Counted from the first letter of the stretch, positions 33,846 through 43,678 are shown. The stretch is DNA of 64,000 nt from DLKC01 sp002478885 (GCA_046329585.1 JAXLUI010000001.1:1178001-1242000); one strand, 5' to 3'. The notes: generated by a model not told the origin, from the letters alone. Translations and numbers: made by a program.

Positions 33846-34802
33846 TTATTTTTCAGCAAGCTGTTGATCAAAAACAGGTGCCTTGGCGGGCTTTATCGTT
33901 TTTAAATACCTGTATATCGCTTTCAGTTCAACATCATCCATTGTTTTATAAGCATTCCATGGCATCGGGCTTTGCGGAATAAGTTTACCCATGCGGAAAC
34001 GATTAATAAAATCAGCTTCTTGCCAGCCAAATATGCGTGAGCTTGAATCGGTAGTAATATTTGGTGGATAAAAAACCACTCCTTTCTCTTCAAACTTTCC
34101 TCCGCCTGCAAAAGGTTCCCCAACATATGCACCGGAAAGATCGCGCTGCGTATGGCACCCGTTACATTCCGCAATACTGTTTACAAGGTATTGACCATAT
34201 GCAGCGGTACTGTCTTTCTTTACCGAGGCAGGCACAGGCCCGCTCGGACCTACAGGTTTTACAAGATAAGCGATCACGAGGTTGCCAATAATGTTCGGAT
34301 CATTCTCCGGCACCCGGTTATAAACTGGCTTTTGCGCCCGCAGATAACTGATAACCGCAGTAAGATCTTCGTCGCTCATATCGTGAAAAGGCATAAAGTC
34401 AAATACAGGTTTTCCATCGGGGTGCACGCCGTAACGCAAAACCCTGGCAATTTCCCCATCGGTAAATTTTCCAATACCTGTTTCCCTGTCGGGTGTAATA
34501 TTTTTAGAATAAATATCACCAACTGGCAGTTCAAATTTTACGGCTCCAGATAATGGAACATCAAGCCCTAAAGCCGCCAGCGAATCAGGATTGTTCGCAT
34601 TGTGACAATTGATGCAATGCGCGGCGCCAAAAACCAGGTGCCTGCCCCTTGCAATAATCGCGCTGTCTGCCGATGCCTTTATGTTGGGGTATGGTGCATC
34701 AAAATGCAGGTTCTGCCGCATGCCCGTAACAGCGGCGATCACCACAACCAGTATAAGAAGGTTTATACCCGTCCATTTCACTATTTTTTTTAATCGTTTC
34801 AT
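33846..34802 (-). CDS. Membrane-anchored diheme c-type cytochrome
   Basis: The ATG at 34802 gives 318 residues. An N-terminal hydrophobic anchor (WTGINLLILVVVIAAVTG) is followed by two cytochrome c domains with CxxCH haem sites, CINCHNANN near residue 67 and CNGCHTQRD near residue 204. Axial Met candidates follow each site (for example MPFHDM and MPWNAYK). The likely role is periplasmic electron transfer to or from an oxidase or dehydrogenase not present nearby. No partner gene is adjacent, and no further haem motif is seen. Confidence 0.92.
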   Translation of the reverse strand: MKRLKKIVKWTGINLLILVVVIAAVTGMRQNLHFDAPYPNIKASADSAIIARGRHLVFGAAHCINCHNANNPDSLAALGLDVPLSGAVKFELPVGDIYSKNITPDRETGIGKFTDGEIARVLRYGVHPDGKPVFDFMPFHDMSDEDLTAVISYLRAQKPVYNRVPENDPNIIGNLVIAYLVKPVGPSGPVPASVKKDSTAAYGQYLVNSIAECNGCHTQRDLSGAYVGEPFAGGGKFEEKGVVFYPPNITTDSSSRIFGWQEADFINRFRMGKLIPQSPMPWNAYKTMDDVELKAIYRYLKTIKPAKAPVFDQQLAEK

Positions 34803-34943
34803 GTTGATTGTTTTTTGTGCTTTTCTTAGTGGGTTCAAAATTATTTTATGGCAGCCGCCGCCCAACGGTTCTATGCATGAGTTGCTGGTTCTTTAGTATG
34901 AGTTGAAAGAATACGATAAAAATGCAGGAGTAGATTTTGTGTA

Positions 34944-34992
34944 CCCGGCATTTGTTCTTTGTGTCATCGCCTGTTGCGTCGCACACTTATTC
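34944..34992 (-). repeat. Intergenic repeat arm, reverse
   Basis: CCCGGCATT, then CATCGCCTGTTGCGTCGCAC, ending ACTTATTC. Partner at 35191 with an unusually long 198-nt spacer. The 484-nt divergent gap 34803-35286 holds this pair only. Confidence 0.85.
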
Positions 34993-35190
34993 GTTCGTAA
35001 CGCTATGCAACAAGGTAGCTGGCATAAAATTGAAATGCAGCAGGTTATTTGCTTAAAAAGATGCGGTTTTAAACAGTACAGTACCTTTATATCTGCCGCA
35101 CAATCATTACGTGTAAATACTTGGAGAAATACCTTTACGGTTTTGTAATTTAGATAACGCAAACCGGCAGTGGCTGCATATTAATCAACA

Positions 35191-35238
35191 GTACAAGAGT
35201 GCGACGCAACAGGCGATGACATATGCGCTGCAGCCGGT
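35191..35238 (+). repeat. Intergenic repeat arm, forward
   Basis: GTACAAGAGTGCGACGCAAC, AGGCGATGAC, CAGCCGG. One of the best copies, 49 nt upstream of the operon start. Confidence 0.9.
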
Positions 35239-35286
35239 ATCATAACAAACCATGCAGCCATAAAGTAAAACCATAAATGACCGATC

Positions 35287-36714
35287 ATGTTTAACACACC
35301 AATTCTTGATATAACCCTTGGTCTTGTTTTTATCTTTCTGCTGTACAGCCTGCTGGCAACTTCCATCAATGAACTGATTGCAACGGCGCTGGCGCTGCGC
35401 GCAAGAATGCTGCGCAAAGGCATTGTTGAAAGCATGCTTTCCAACACGCCAGACCATACACGCTGGCAAAGTATATCCATTGGCGTTTGGGAATATATTT
35501 GTGAGTTTGCCTGGATATTTACAGGCCGGCCTGACCCCAAAGAAAAAAAACTCGGCGACTATTTTTATGATCATCCACTTATTAAAAATTACGGCGAGAA
35601 CAAAGTTTTTTCAAAACCATCGTATATAAAAACAAGTAATTTTTCTACAGTGCTACTCGATGTTTTAAAAAAAGACTTCGATGCAAAGCTGGAATCGATA
35701 GCACAGTTTTATGTGAGCCGGCAAAGTAATACCCAAAACCTTGCTGATATAAAAAGTGAATTGTTGCATGGCAATGATGTGGTAAAAATAAAGGTGCTGC
35801 TGGAATATTATGCGCACTGTTATGCCACGGACCACTTGCCTGCAAATAACCTGGTGGAAAAAGACACCCTCGAAATTTTACAACTGCATTTGAAGAACAG
35901 CATTTACAACCTGGAAACATTCACTAAAAAGTTGGAAGAATGGTTTGACGATACGATGAACCGCGTATCGGGCTGGTATAAGAGGCAAACCCAGGCGATT
36001 TTATTTCTTATTGGCCTCATTCTCGCCATCACTTTTAATGTGGATGTAGTCTCCATCACAAAAAAACTCTCGAAAAGCGACAACCTGCGGCAACAGGTGG
36101 TACAGTCTGCAATTGCTTACAGCAGCCAGCATCCAAAACAAAAAAACGACACCAACAATTTGCCGGCAGCTGCCGACAGCACCGATTACGCATACCGAAA
36201 AAATGTGGATGCAAAATTTGCAAAAGTGGATACAATGCTTAATACCGACATCAAAGACATGACGATGTTAATGGCGCTCGGTTGGAGCGATTATGGAAGA
36301 GCGGCAGACAGTGCGGCGGTGATAAAAAAATACAAGGATGAATTTGATCAGGCAATGGTAAAACTGCAGGCAGATACGAGTGCGAAAAAATGCAGCAACC
36401 TGGATGCATGCAGGTCATTTGCATTAAAAAGTTTATATGATAATCATTGGATCGTTTTAAAAGTGGGATATGTATTATCCTCTTCTGTTCATGCCGTAAA
36501 GTTTTTAGGGTTTTTGTTGCTTGCGTTTGCGGTGTGCCTTGGTGCACCTTTCTGGTTCGATTCCTTAAATAAAATTATAAACCTGCGGGGCTCAGGCAGG
36601 CAGGAACCGACACGCCCTTTAACCCTGCCACAGCAAAGTCCGCAGCCTCCGGTTCACCCGGTAACAATAAACGTTAACAGCAACAATCAGCCGGAACAGG
36701 AGGCCGTTGGTTAA
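35287..36714 (+). CDS. Three-helix membrane protein, first of unassigned operon
   Basis: The 475-residue protein has hydrophobic helices at about residues 9-30, 235-256 and 404-424. The first loop (about 200 residues) and second loop (about 145) are hydrophilic. The N-terminal motif LLYSLLATSINELIATALALRARML is notable. The C-terminal 40 residues are Pro/Gln-rich. The protein ends 2 nt before the start of an S8 protease gene, and that in turn overlaps a secreted-protein gene by 4 nt, so all three are one operon. The function is unknown. Confidence 0.75.
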   Translation: MFNTPILDITLGLVFIFLLYSLLATSINELIATALALRARMLRKGIVESMLSNTPDHTRWQSISIGVWEYICEFAWIFTGRPDPKEKKLGDYFYDHPLIKNYGENKVFSKPSYIKTSNFSTVLLDVLKKDFDAKLESIAQFYVSRQSNTQNLADIKSELLHGNDVVKIKVLLEYYAHCYATDHLPANNLVEKDTLEILQLHLKNSIYNLETFTKKLEEWFDDTMNRVSGWYKRQTQAILFLIGLILAITFNVDVVSITKKLSKSDNLRQQVVQSAIAYSSQHPKQKNDTNNLPAAADSTDYAYRKNVDAKFAKVDTMLNTDIKDMTMLMALGWSDYGRAADSAAVIKKYKDEFDQAMVKLQADTSAKKCSNLDACRSFALKSLYDNHWIVLKVGYVLSSSVHAVKFLGFLLLAFAVCLGAPFWFDSLNKIINLRGSGRQEPTRPLTLPQQSPQPPVHPVTINVNSNNQPEQEAVG

Positions 36715-36716
36715 CT

Positions 36717-37871
36717 ATGGCACAACTTGTCGTAACCGTTGACAAACTCAACAAAAGAACAGCCATACCGGTAACGCTATCAGATAAATCAAGCATCGCC
36801 GGCGTAGTAGAGAAGGGCTTTCGCTTCGAAGGCTTCCCTTTCGTAAACACAGCCACGAACGGCAAGAAATGGTATAAAGACCGTGAGGGTTTTTTCTATT
36901 GGGCGGGCGGGCTTATGGAAGAAGCAACTACAGTGCTGCCGCATTTTCAGCCGGCCGCCAACAGTTATTTTGCTGAGAGCCCCATTTTGACCAATTGGAA
37001 CGCACGGCTTAAACAAGTTCCTGCAGATTGGAAAAGGGCAGGTGGGCAAGGAGTAAAAGTTGCGGTACTTGATACTGGTATTTTTAAAGACCATGAAGAC
37101 ATTAAAACCGGGATTACACTCTACCAAGACTTTACCGCCGTAAAAGATGAAATAGATTATTCGGGCCATGGAACGCATGTTGCCGGTATAATCGGTGCCC
37201 GTAGCAATGCCATCAATGGCCTGATCGGCGTTGCACCCAAATGTGAGTTGATTATTCTTAAAGTGCTGGGTGACGAGAAAGACATTGCCGATCCCGATAA
37301 TTTCAACAATATCATTGATGCATTAGACGTGGCAGTTTCAAGTGGAGCAGATATCGTTAATATGAGCTTTAGTCTGCAAACCAATCGCGATAATCCAACA
37401 CAGGAATGGAAAGATTCACTCGAAGCATTAAAGAATAAAATAGCAGCGCTTTCAGCAATGAATATCTTGTTGATAGCGGCAGCCGGCGACAAAGCCGACC
37501 TGAAAGAAGGAAGGCTTTTCTTTCCTGCATCTGAAAAGGGTGTTTTGTCTGTTGCTGCCATTAATGAAGGATATCTCGACCGGCATAACGATGTAAGTGC
37601 TTCTTTAAATATAGTGGGGCCGTTCGTAAACTATTTCTCAACATACATACCGCCAAAATTTTACGAAGCACTGCCCGGATGTAGTATGTGTACCGCATTT
37701 TTAAGTGGCATTGTAGCCCTGTGTATTTCGGTCAGGAAAATGAACGGCGCCACTTCAACATCGCGGGCAGAACTACTGAATTTACTAAACAGTTGTTCCA
37801 TACAGCCTGCATCATTCGATTACCGGAACAGTGATGAATTTTATTTTAACCTGTTAAATATAACCTCATGA
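36717..37871 (+). CDS. S8 subtilisin-like protease without signal peptide
   Basis: The 384-residue protein carries the catalytic triad: Asp in VAVLDTGI near residue 118, His in GHGTHVAG near residue 151 and Ser in GCSMCTAFLSG near residue 323. The oxyanion-hole position, normally Asn in AAGN, reads AAGD near residue 260. The ~90 residues before the protease domain contain FVNTATNGKKWYKDREGFFY and look like an SH3-type beta domain. There is no signal peptide, so it is probably cytoplasmic, unlike most subtilisins. It sits between a membrane protein and a secreted protein, suggesting a controlled proteolysis role. Activity is not certain, given the Asn-to-Asp change. Confidence 0.88.
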   Translation: MAQLVVTVDKLNKRTAIPVTLSDKSSIAGVVEKGFRFEGFPFVNTATNGKKWYKDREGFFYWAGGLMEEATTVLPHFQPAANSYFAESPILTNWNARLKQVPADWKRAGGQGVKVAVLDTGIFKDHEDIKTGITLYQDFTAVKDEIDYSGHGTHVAGIIGARSNAINGLIGVAPKCELIILKVLGDEKDIADPDNFNNIIDALDVAVSSGADIVNMSFSLQTNRDNPTQEWKDSLEALKNKIAALSAMNILLIAAAGDKADLKEGRLFFPASEKGVLSVAAINEGYLDRHNDVSASLNIVGPFVNYFSTYIPPKFYEALPGCSMCTAFLSGIVALCISVRKMNGATSTSRAELLNLLNSCSIQPASFDYRNSDEFYFNLLNITS

Positions 37872-39748
37872 AAAAGATCATCACCTTTTGTATTGCCACG
37901 CTGCTGTTAGCAGGTGCCTCCATAGCTCAAAGACCGGTACGTGATGCGCTCATACTTTCCTCTTATCTTAAAAATGGAAAGTTTGGCACCGACCCGAAGA
38001 TCGATTCCATATTTGCGCTCTACTTTGCCGACCAGGATGAAACAGTGGGCACCACATTTGAGCAAAATCCATTCACAAAAGACTATTTTAATCCCGCGCT
38101 TACAAGAGCCGGCATTCTGCCATTATCATCGCTGGCAACATCCGTTGGCGGCCTCGATGTAACAAACATCGCAGATGGGCTTGCCAAATTTCTTGTTGAA
38201 AGAACTAAACAGGAACTTTCAATCGTTTTTTTTGAAGACTTTAAAAAGAAACTCGATGACCCCAGATTTCATCATCTCACGGTTTTGTTTGCAAATACTT
38301 ATAGCCTTTTAAAAACGATCGACGTTGATATTTATCAGTTCTCTTCGTATATACAAGCACTTCGGGAAGCCTTTATGAACGATCTCGACAATCTATACAA
38401 TACATTTCCAGTCGTTGTAAACGATCCTGCGTTCGCTGCTTTTTTCAATAACAACAAACCGCTGAAAGAAATACTGCTGTATGGTTTGTTTATTACCAGG
38501 GAACTAAGAAGCGACGTACATCCAGGGCAGATCATCGAAGACATAGACTTCACTGAAAGCGATAACGCGGCTGATGCTACCGATCTCAACGCTGTGCTAA
38601 AATCAGTACAACTTATTTCCACTTCTTTGAAAAGTTCGGCAGAAAATGACAAACAATATTGGGTTACCAAAGATTCTATAGTAATGCTTGTCAAAAACAA
38701 AGACGCATTCCAGCTATACCTCGGCCTACTATATGCAAAGGCTGGTGGAATAAAGTTCAGCAACGGCAAAACACTGCAAGCATACATGGAAAAATCGCAG
38801 GAGTTTATTGCACACAGCAAAGAGCTTGTTACAATGCTAGAGACCAAAGTGAGCGAGATCGAACAGGTGATAGCAGAACTAAAAGCACAGGTAAAAAAAG
38901 ATATCAACTACAGCGATTACTTCCACTACTTTCAAGCTGTTACCGGGTTGTTCAATATCAGCGATCAGTTGAACACAACCTTCAAAACACTTCCCTTTAG
39001 TAGCCATTATGGCACTTTTGTAAACGTAGCCGGTGATGTCAGCAACCTTTTTCTCGATATCAACAAAAAGAATTATGCCCCGGGTGTTATGCGGCTGGTG
39101 AGTATCTACGATAGCATATTGCGCCCTGCTTATACTGATCAGCAATTTGCAGCTTACAAAGATTTTCGCAAAGCTGTCATCAAATACGGAACCTTTATGG
39201 CGCAGGTTGCACAAGCCGAAAATTCCGATGACGTTAAAACCGCGATTGAATCTGTTGCATTGCCAACAGGAAGCGCTTCCATAAAAAAACACTCGAGTGT
39301 CAACATCTCCCTCAATGCTTACGTTGGCCCCTTTTATGGCAGCCAGAAACTTGCTAGCGAAAAAGAAGCGAAAAGCACATTCGGCGTTTATTCGCCCGTT
39401 GGTTTTACGTTAAGCACCGGGCTTGGGACTGGTGCGGCTCCCGCATCGCTTTCTTTGTTTTTCTCCGTTATCGATATCGGTGCATTAACGTCTTTCCGGT
39501 TTTCAGACACGTCTTCACTTGCCGGCGATGTGCAGGTGAAACTCAGCCAGATTGTAGCGCCTGGAATTCATGCCGTGCTTGGCTTCCCACGCTGGCCCAT
39601 ATCGTTGGGCGTGGGCCATCAATGGATGCCCCTGCTGAGCAAAGTTGAGCAGGATCAGGCTGTTTTATACGATTCAAAGGGCACACGCTGGCAGGTATTT
39701 TTAGCTGTAGATATTCCAATGTTAAATCTTTTTACCAGATCGCGCTAG
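37868..39748 (+). CDS. Secreted protein of unknown function, third of operon
   Basis: The 626-residue protein has a signal peptide (MKKIITFCIATLLLAGASIAQ) and starts by overlapping the protease gene by 4 nt (ATGA). The N-terminal two thirds are helical, with a coiled-coil-like stretch near residues 315-345 (LVTMLETKVSEIEQVIAELK). The last 160 residues have alternating hydrophobic beta strands (SVNISLNAYVGPF, FTLSTGLGTG, LSLFFSVIDIG) that could form a small outer-membrane barrel or beta sandwich. No known motif is seen. Exported periplasmic or outer-membrane protein by inference. Confidence 0.75.
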   Translation: MKKIITFCIATLLLAGASIAQRPVRDALILSSYLKNGKFGTDPKIDSIFALYFADQDETVGTTFEQNPFTKDYFNPALTRAGILPLSSLATSVGGLDVTNIADGLAKFLVERTKQELSIVFFEDFKKKLDDPRFHHLTVLFANTYSLLKTIDVDIYQFSSYIQALREAFMNDLDNLYNTFPVVVNDPAFAAFFNNNKPLKEILLYGLFITRELRSDVHPGQIIEDIDFTESDNAADATDLNAVLKSVQLISTSLKSSAENDKQYWVTKDSIVMLVKNKDAFQLYLGLLYAKAGGIKFSNGKTLQAYMEKSQEFIAHSKELVTMLETKVSEIEQVIAELKAQVKKDINYSDYFHYFQAVTGLFNISDQLNTTFKTLPFSSHYGTFVNVAGDVSNLFLDINKKNYAPGVMRLVSIYDSILRPAYTDQQFAAYKDFRKAVIKYGTFMAQVAQAENSDDVKTAIESVALPTGSASIKKHSSVNISLNAYVGPFYGSQKLASEKEAKSTFGVYSPVGFTLSTGLGTGAAPASLSLFFSVIDIGALTSFRFSDTSSLAGDVQVKLSQIVAPGIHAVLGFPRWPISLGVGHQWMPLLSKVEQDQAVLYDSKGTRWQVFLAVDIPMLNLFTRSR

Positions 39749-39767
39749 TTATTTTTTATTTGTTTAA

Positions 39768-39801
39768 CGGCTTTCTCTCTTCGTTGCATCGCGTTTTGTG
39801 C
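39768..39801 (-). repeat. Degenerate reverse repeat arm
   Basis: CGGCTTTCTCTCTTCGTTGC, then ATCGCGTTTTGTGC: the arm is recognisable but changed. It starts 19 nt after the stop of the secreted-protein gene. Partner at 39911. Confidence 0.5.
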
Positions 39802-39910
39802 AGAGTGCTGGCATATCCGTCATCTTTCCCATCAGCGTCCCACAATTAATGATTAATGATGATGGCCGTATCGCTGCATTTGTTCCGCACAGTTCTTTAT
39901 TGATCCAATT

Positions 39911-39958
39911 GTACAGGAGTGCGACGCAAGCAAAGCTGCAAAGCGATATAAAGCTGGT
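39911..39958 (+). repeat. Intergenic repeat arm, forward
   Basis: GTACAGGAGTGCGACGCAAG, then GCGATATAAAGCTGG. 31 nt upstream of nagA. Confidence 0.85.
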
Positions 39959-39988
39959 TACATAAACGACTACATTTACCTTCAGAAA

Positions 39989-41170
39989 ATGGTTTACATG
40001 AGAACGTTGATAATAAATGGCAGGCTTATCACAACAAATGAGATTATTGAAAATGCTTCCATACTTTTTGAAGATGGGATTATTAAAGAGATTTTTCGAG
40101 ACCCTCCCGCTATTGAAGGAGCATTAGTGATTAACGCGCAGCACAATTTTATATCTCCGGGTTTCATAGATATGCATGTGCATGGAGGAGGTGGCTGTGA
40201 TTTTATGGATGGCTCGCCCGAAGATTTCCTAAGCATAGCACATACACATGCACAGCATGGTACAACAGCAATGATGCCCACCACGCTTACGAGTGACAAG
40301 GCCGGTATTATGCGCATTCTTGATTGCTACGATAAAACTTACGGCGCTAACAAGAACGGCGCTTCCTTTGCCGGTATGCACATTGAAGGTCCGTACTTTG
40401 CCATGCAGCACAGGGGAGCCCAGGATCCCCGCTATATTCGCAATCCTGATAAAGAGGAATATGACGAAATACTTTTGAAATATGACTGTATAAAACGTTG
40501 GAGTATTGCGCCGGAATTGCCTGGTGCTCTTGAACTGGGTCGCTTAGTGGCATCAAAAAATATCATCGCTTCCATCGCTCACACCGATGCGTTGTACGAT
40601 GATGTACGTAAAGCAATGGAGCACGGATACAGCCTTGTAACCCATTTGTATTCGGCCATGAATGGCGTAGTGAGGAGAAACGCTTACCGCTATGCCGGAG
40701 TTGTGGAAGCAGCTTTTCTCCATGATGAGCTTGATGTGGAAATAATAGCTGATGGCAAGCACTTGCCCGTGCCGCTTTTGCAGTTGATCTATAAAATAAA
40801 GGGAGCATCAAAAATTGCATTGATCACAGATGCAATGCGCGCAGCGGCAACAAATGTTGTTACAAGCACGCTCGGTGCAAAAGACAACGGACTTGATGTG
40901 ATTATTGAAGACGGTGTTGCAAAACTACCCGACCGCAGTTCTTTTGCAGGAAGTGTTGCCACCGCTGACAAACTTGTGCGCGTTATGTGGAAAGATGCCG
41001 GGATACCGCTAACTGAAGTAATAAGAATGATAACAGAAACACCTGCACGCATCATCGGGGTTAGTGATAAAACGGGAACACTTGTTGCAGGTAGGGATGC
41101 CGATATAGTTTTGTTTGACGATGCCGTTAATGTTATGAAAGTGTTTGTTAGAGGCAAAGAGATCATTTGA
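39989..41170 (+). CDS. nagA: N-acetylglucosamine-6-phosphate deacetylase
   Basis: The 393-residue protein (or 390 from the ATG at 39998) is an amidohydrolase that removes acetate from GlcNAc-6-P, feeding glucosamine-6-P to NagB. Metal-binding and catalytic motifs are MHVHGGGGCDFMDG near residue 62, GMHIEGPYF near 130, SIAHTDA near 195, VTHLYSAMNG near 217 and the catalytic Asp in ITDAM near 277. The substrate may derive from chitin or cell-wall recycling. A nagB gene lies about 5 kb downstream. Cytoplasmic. Confidence 0.96.
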   Translation: MVYMRTLIINGRLITTNEIIENASILFEDGIIKEIFRDPPAIEGALVINAQHNFISPGFIDMHVHGGGGCDFMDGSPEDFLSIAHTHAQHGTTAMMPTTLTSDKAGIMRILDCYDKTYGANKNGASFAGMHIEGPYFAMQHRGAQDPRYIRNPDKEEYDEILLKYDCIKRWSIAPELPGALELGRLVASKNIIASIAHTDALYDDVRKAMEHGYSLVTHLYSAMNGVVRRNAYRYAGVVEAAFLHDELDVEIIADGKHLPVPLLQLIYKIKGASKIALITDAMRAAATNVVTSTLGAKDNGLDVIIEDGVAKLPDRSSFAGSVATADKLVRVMWKDAGIPLTEVIRMITETPARIIGVSDKTGTLVAGRDADIVLFDDAVNVMKVFVRGKEII

Positions 41171-41252
41171 TTATACAATTAGCTTTTATGATGATGTTAC
41201 AGGGCTAGGCACGCTCCTTTGTGTTGCATTGAATTCTTTTGTAGTTTGTGCC

Positions 41253-42431
41253 ATGGCTCAGTATGCTAAGAAGGCACTTACCAGTTATACTACACACAAC
41301 ACCGCCGAATTACTTCGTGGTGGCAAAAAATATTTTCAATGCCTGAAAGACCTGATCGACGCTGCCAAATTTTCGATTCACCTGCAAGTATACATTTTTG
41401 ATGATGACATCACCGGTAAATATATTGGCGATGCGCTGATGGATGCGGCAAAGAGAGGTGTAAATGTTTATGTAATGACCGATGGGTTTGCTTCGCAGGT
41501 AATGGCCACCGCTTACATTGAAGCGTTGAAAGAAGCCGGTATACATTTTCGCATGTTCGAGCCTGTGTTTAAAAGCAACGATTTCTACTTTGGCCGGCGC
41601 ATGCACTATAAAGTAATTGTGATAGATGCCCGCTATTGTCTTGTTGGAGGCATCAACATTGCAGATCGGTATAACGATCTTCCCGGCGACCCTGCATGGC
41701 TTGATTTTGCATTACTTGCGCAGGGCGAGGTTGCACTTAACCTTTTTCATATTTGTGCAAAAATGTGGGCAAGGTCTTCCGCTGAAACAAAAAGAATTTC
41801 GCAATCACTGGTGCCTCCCCCACTTTCCGAAAATAACGGTTGCATGATTCGGGTGCGAAAGAATGATTGGGTGCAAAGACAAAGCCAGGTTTCTGCGAGT
41901 TACCTTGAAATGTTTCGCAGTGCGCAGCAGCAGATCATTGTGATGAGCAGCTATTTTCTGCCTGGTCGCACTTTCAGGAAGAGTTTATCCGCAGCTGTGA
42001 GACGTGGCGTAAAGGTAAAACTGGTACTGGCGGGCGAATCTGACATTATGATCGCCAAACATGCAGAACGTTATATTTATCGCTGGATATTCAGGAATAA
42101 GATGGAACTGTACGAACTGTCTCATGCAGTGCTGCACGCCAAAATTGCTACCTGTGACAATCGGTTTGTTATAGTTGGCTCTTACAACATAAATAATATA
42201 AGTGCTTATGCAAGTGTGGAAATGAATCTTGACGTGATGAACAATTCCTTTGCCACAGCAGCAACTCAAGAATTGGAACAGATCATCGCCAATGAATGCA
42301 AGCTGCTGACAGCCCGTGAATTTGCCCTGAAGTTTAACCTGTTTCAAAAAATATGGCAATATACCTGCTACCAGGTGATAAGACTTATCATCTTTTTGTT
42401 TACATTTTACTTTAAACAGAAAGAACGATAA
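41253..42431 (+). CDS. Phospholipase D/cardiolipin synthase-type protein
   Basis: Translation from the ATG at 41253 gives 392 residues; the longer frame back to 41145 overlaps nagA and is unlikely. Two HKD motifs (H-x-K-x4-D) are visible: HYKVIVIDARYCLVGG near residue 116 and HAKIATCDNRFVIVGSYN near residue 294. These make the active site of phosphatidyl transferase/phospholipase D enzymes. The C-terminal hydrophobic segment (YQVIRLIIFLFTFYF) probably anchors it to the membrane. It may synthesise cardiolipin, but the usual N-terminal membrane helices of Cls are missing. Confidence 0.9.
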   Translation: MAQYAKKALTSYTTHNTAELLRGGKKYFQCLKDLIDAAKFSIHLQVYIFDDDITGKYIGDALMDAAKRGVNVYVMTDGFASQVMATAYIEALKEAGIHFRMFEPVFKSNDFYFGRRMHYKVIVIDARYCLVGGINIADRYNDLPGDPAWLDFALLAQGEVALNLFHICAKMWARSSAETKRISQSLVPPPLSENNGCMIRVRKNDWVQRQSQVSASYLEMFRSAQQQIIVMSSYFLPGRTFRKSLSAAVRRGVKVKLVLAGESDIMIAKHAERYIYRWIFRNKMELYELSHAVLHAKIATCDNRFVIVGSYNINNISAYASVEMNLDVMNNSFATAATQELEQIIANECKLLTAREFALKFNLFQKIWQYTCYQVIRLIIFLFTFYFKQKER

Positions 42432-42462
42432 CGGAAGAATATGCCACCATGAAAAACAAATG

Positions 42463-42509
42463 CTGAAAGGCGCGTCGCAAGCGAAGGTGCCATATGATCA
42501 GCTGCCGGC
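42463..42509 (+). repeat. Degenerate forward repeat arm
   Basis: GGCGCGTCGCAAGCGAAGGTGCC, then AGCTGCCGGC 11 nt from the stop of the metal-dependent hydrolase gene. The core is altered. Confidence 0.5.
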
Positions 42510-42520
42510 AACAAAATAAT

Positions 42521-43531
42521 TCATATCCCTTTTATCCGCACTGCCAGAGCTTTTAAAGCAGCCCAGCTCCAGTTCTCAAACCGGCCACGTTGCATTACCA
42601 ACTTATTCTCGGCTGAATGTTGCAAATAATAATGAAATACGAACCTTGCATGTGGATCGCTCCAGCCGATCATTTGTCCAAATCTAAGATCGTTGAACAC
42701 CAAAGTATCGTGCCAATATTCGGCCGTGTAGAAGCCTTGTGAAAAACGCAGCAGCTGCGGCAGGTCCGGCTGATTTTTTACAGCGGAAAGCAGGTGCTGA
42801 TTCCGTGGAAAAAATTGAAAATCTATAGTCGTTTCTTCATCGAATACGGAGCGATAAGCAATATTGTATCCGGAGTCGTTTTCGAGCACCACGTACCAAA
42901 GAAAATTATTCAGAGGTGTTGGCGTAATAAAGTACCGTTTGTAACTTATTTCCTGCACAGCAGCCATTCTCCGTATATCAGCATCTACAGCCAGTTTGTT
43001 CACAATGCCAAGCATAAGATACAATGCTGGTACAGTCAGGCCAATGACTGCCGATGCTCTTCTATATTTATCTTTCTTTTTTAAAAAAAACATAGCAAGT
43101 ACCGCAATACCCGGTGCAACTGAGAAAAAAATATCAGCCACATACAGCGTGTTAAACGTAACGCGGTAATCACTAAACGGTTCAAACCATGCAGTACCAT
43201 ATACATTGAAGGCGTCGATGAAAATGTGCAGCATTAAGCCCAGTGCAAAAAAACGCAACCATTCTTTGGAACTGATATTATGCGACCTGTGCCATCGCGC
43301 TGCAAGTATTGCAAGTATTGGCGTCAGCAAAGCAGTGAAAAGCAAAGAGTGTGTAAATCCGCGGTGAGCAAGCAGATTATCGGCAGGGCTCATCCAGGTT
43401 GCCGCTAAAAAATCTACATCCGGAAAACTTTGGGCTATTGCACCCCAAAGCAGTGCAGGCCTGCCTAACTTTTTTCCAAGCAAGAGTTCGCCGGCGCAGG
43501 CACCAAGAGCAATATGCGTTAACGAGTCCAT
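42521..43531 (-). CDS. Membrane-bound metal-dependent hydrolase (YdjM/DUF457 type)
   Basis: The 336-residue protein opens with MDSLTHIALGACAGELLLGK, then FPDVDFLAATWM and AHRGFTHSLLFT, the conserved His/Asp-rich pattern of the LexA-regulated YdjM/YbcI family of integral membrane hydrolases. Four to five hydrophobic helices are seen in the N-terminal 190 residues, followed by a hydrophilic C-terminal domain rich in aromatic residues. The substrate is unknown. It stands alone, with no terminator separating it from the convergent phospholipase D gene. Confidence 0.85.
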   Translation of the reverse strand: MDSLTHIALGACAGELLLGKKLGRPALLWGAIAQSFPDVDFLAATWMSPADNLLAHRGFTHSLLFTALLTPILAILAARWHRSHNISSKEWLRFFALGLMLHIFIDAFNVYGTAWFEPFSDYRVTFNTLYVADIFFSVAPGIAVLAMFFLKKKDKYRRASAVIGLTVPALYLMLGIVNKLAVDADIRRMAAVQEISYKRYFITPTPLNNFLWYVVLENDSGYNIAYRSVFDEETTIDFQFFPRNQHLLSAVKNQPDLPQLLRFSQGFYTAEYWHDTLVFNDLRFGQMIGWSDPHARFVFHYYLQHSAENKLVMQRGRFENWSWAALKALAVRIKGI

Positions 43532-43630
43532 CCGATAAAAACCATTGACCCGAAGTTCAGCTATTATACCACATTATTCCCATGTATCACGGTATTAATT
43601 TTGGCGATACCGGAAGAAAGGTATTTTGTA

Positions 43631-43678
43631 TCCGGCTTTGACAGGGCAATAAGCTTTCGTTGCGTCGCACTCTTGTAC
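43631..43678 (-). repeat. Intergenic repeat arm, reverse
   Basis: CCGGCTTTGAC, then CTTTCGTTGCGTCGCACTC, ending TTGTAC. Single arm, no close partner. Confidence 0.9.
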
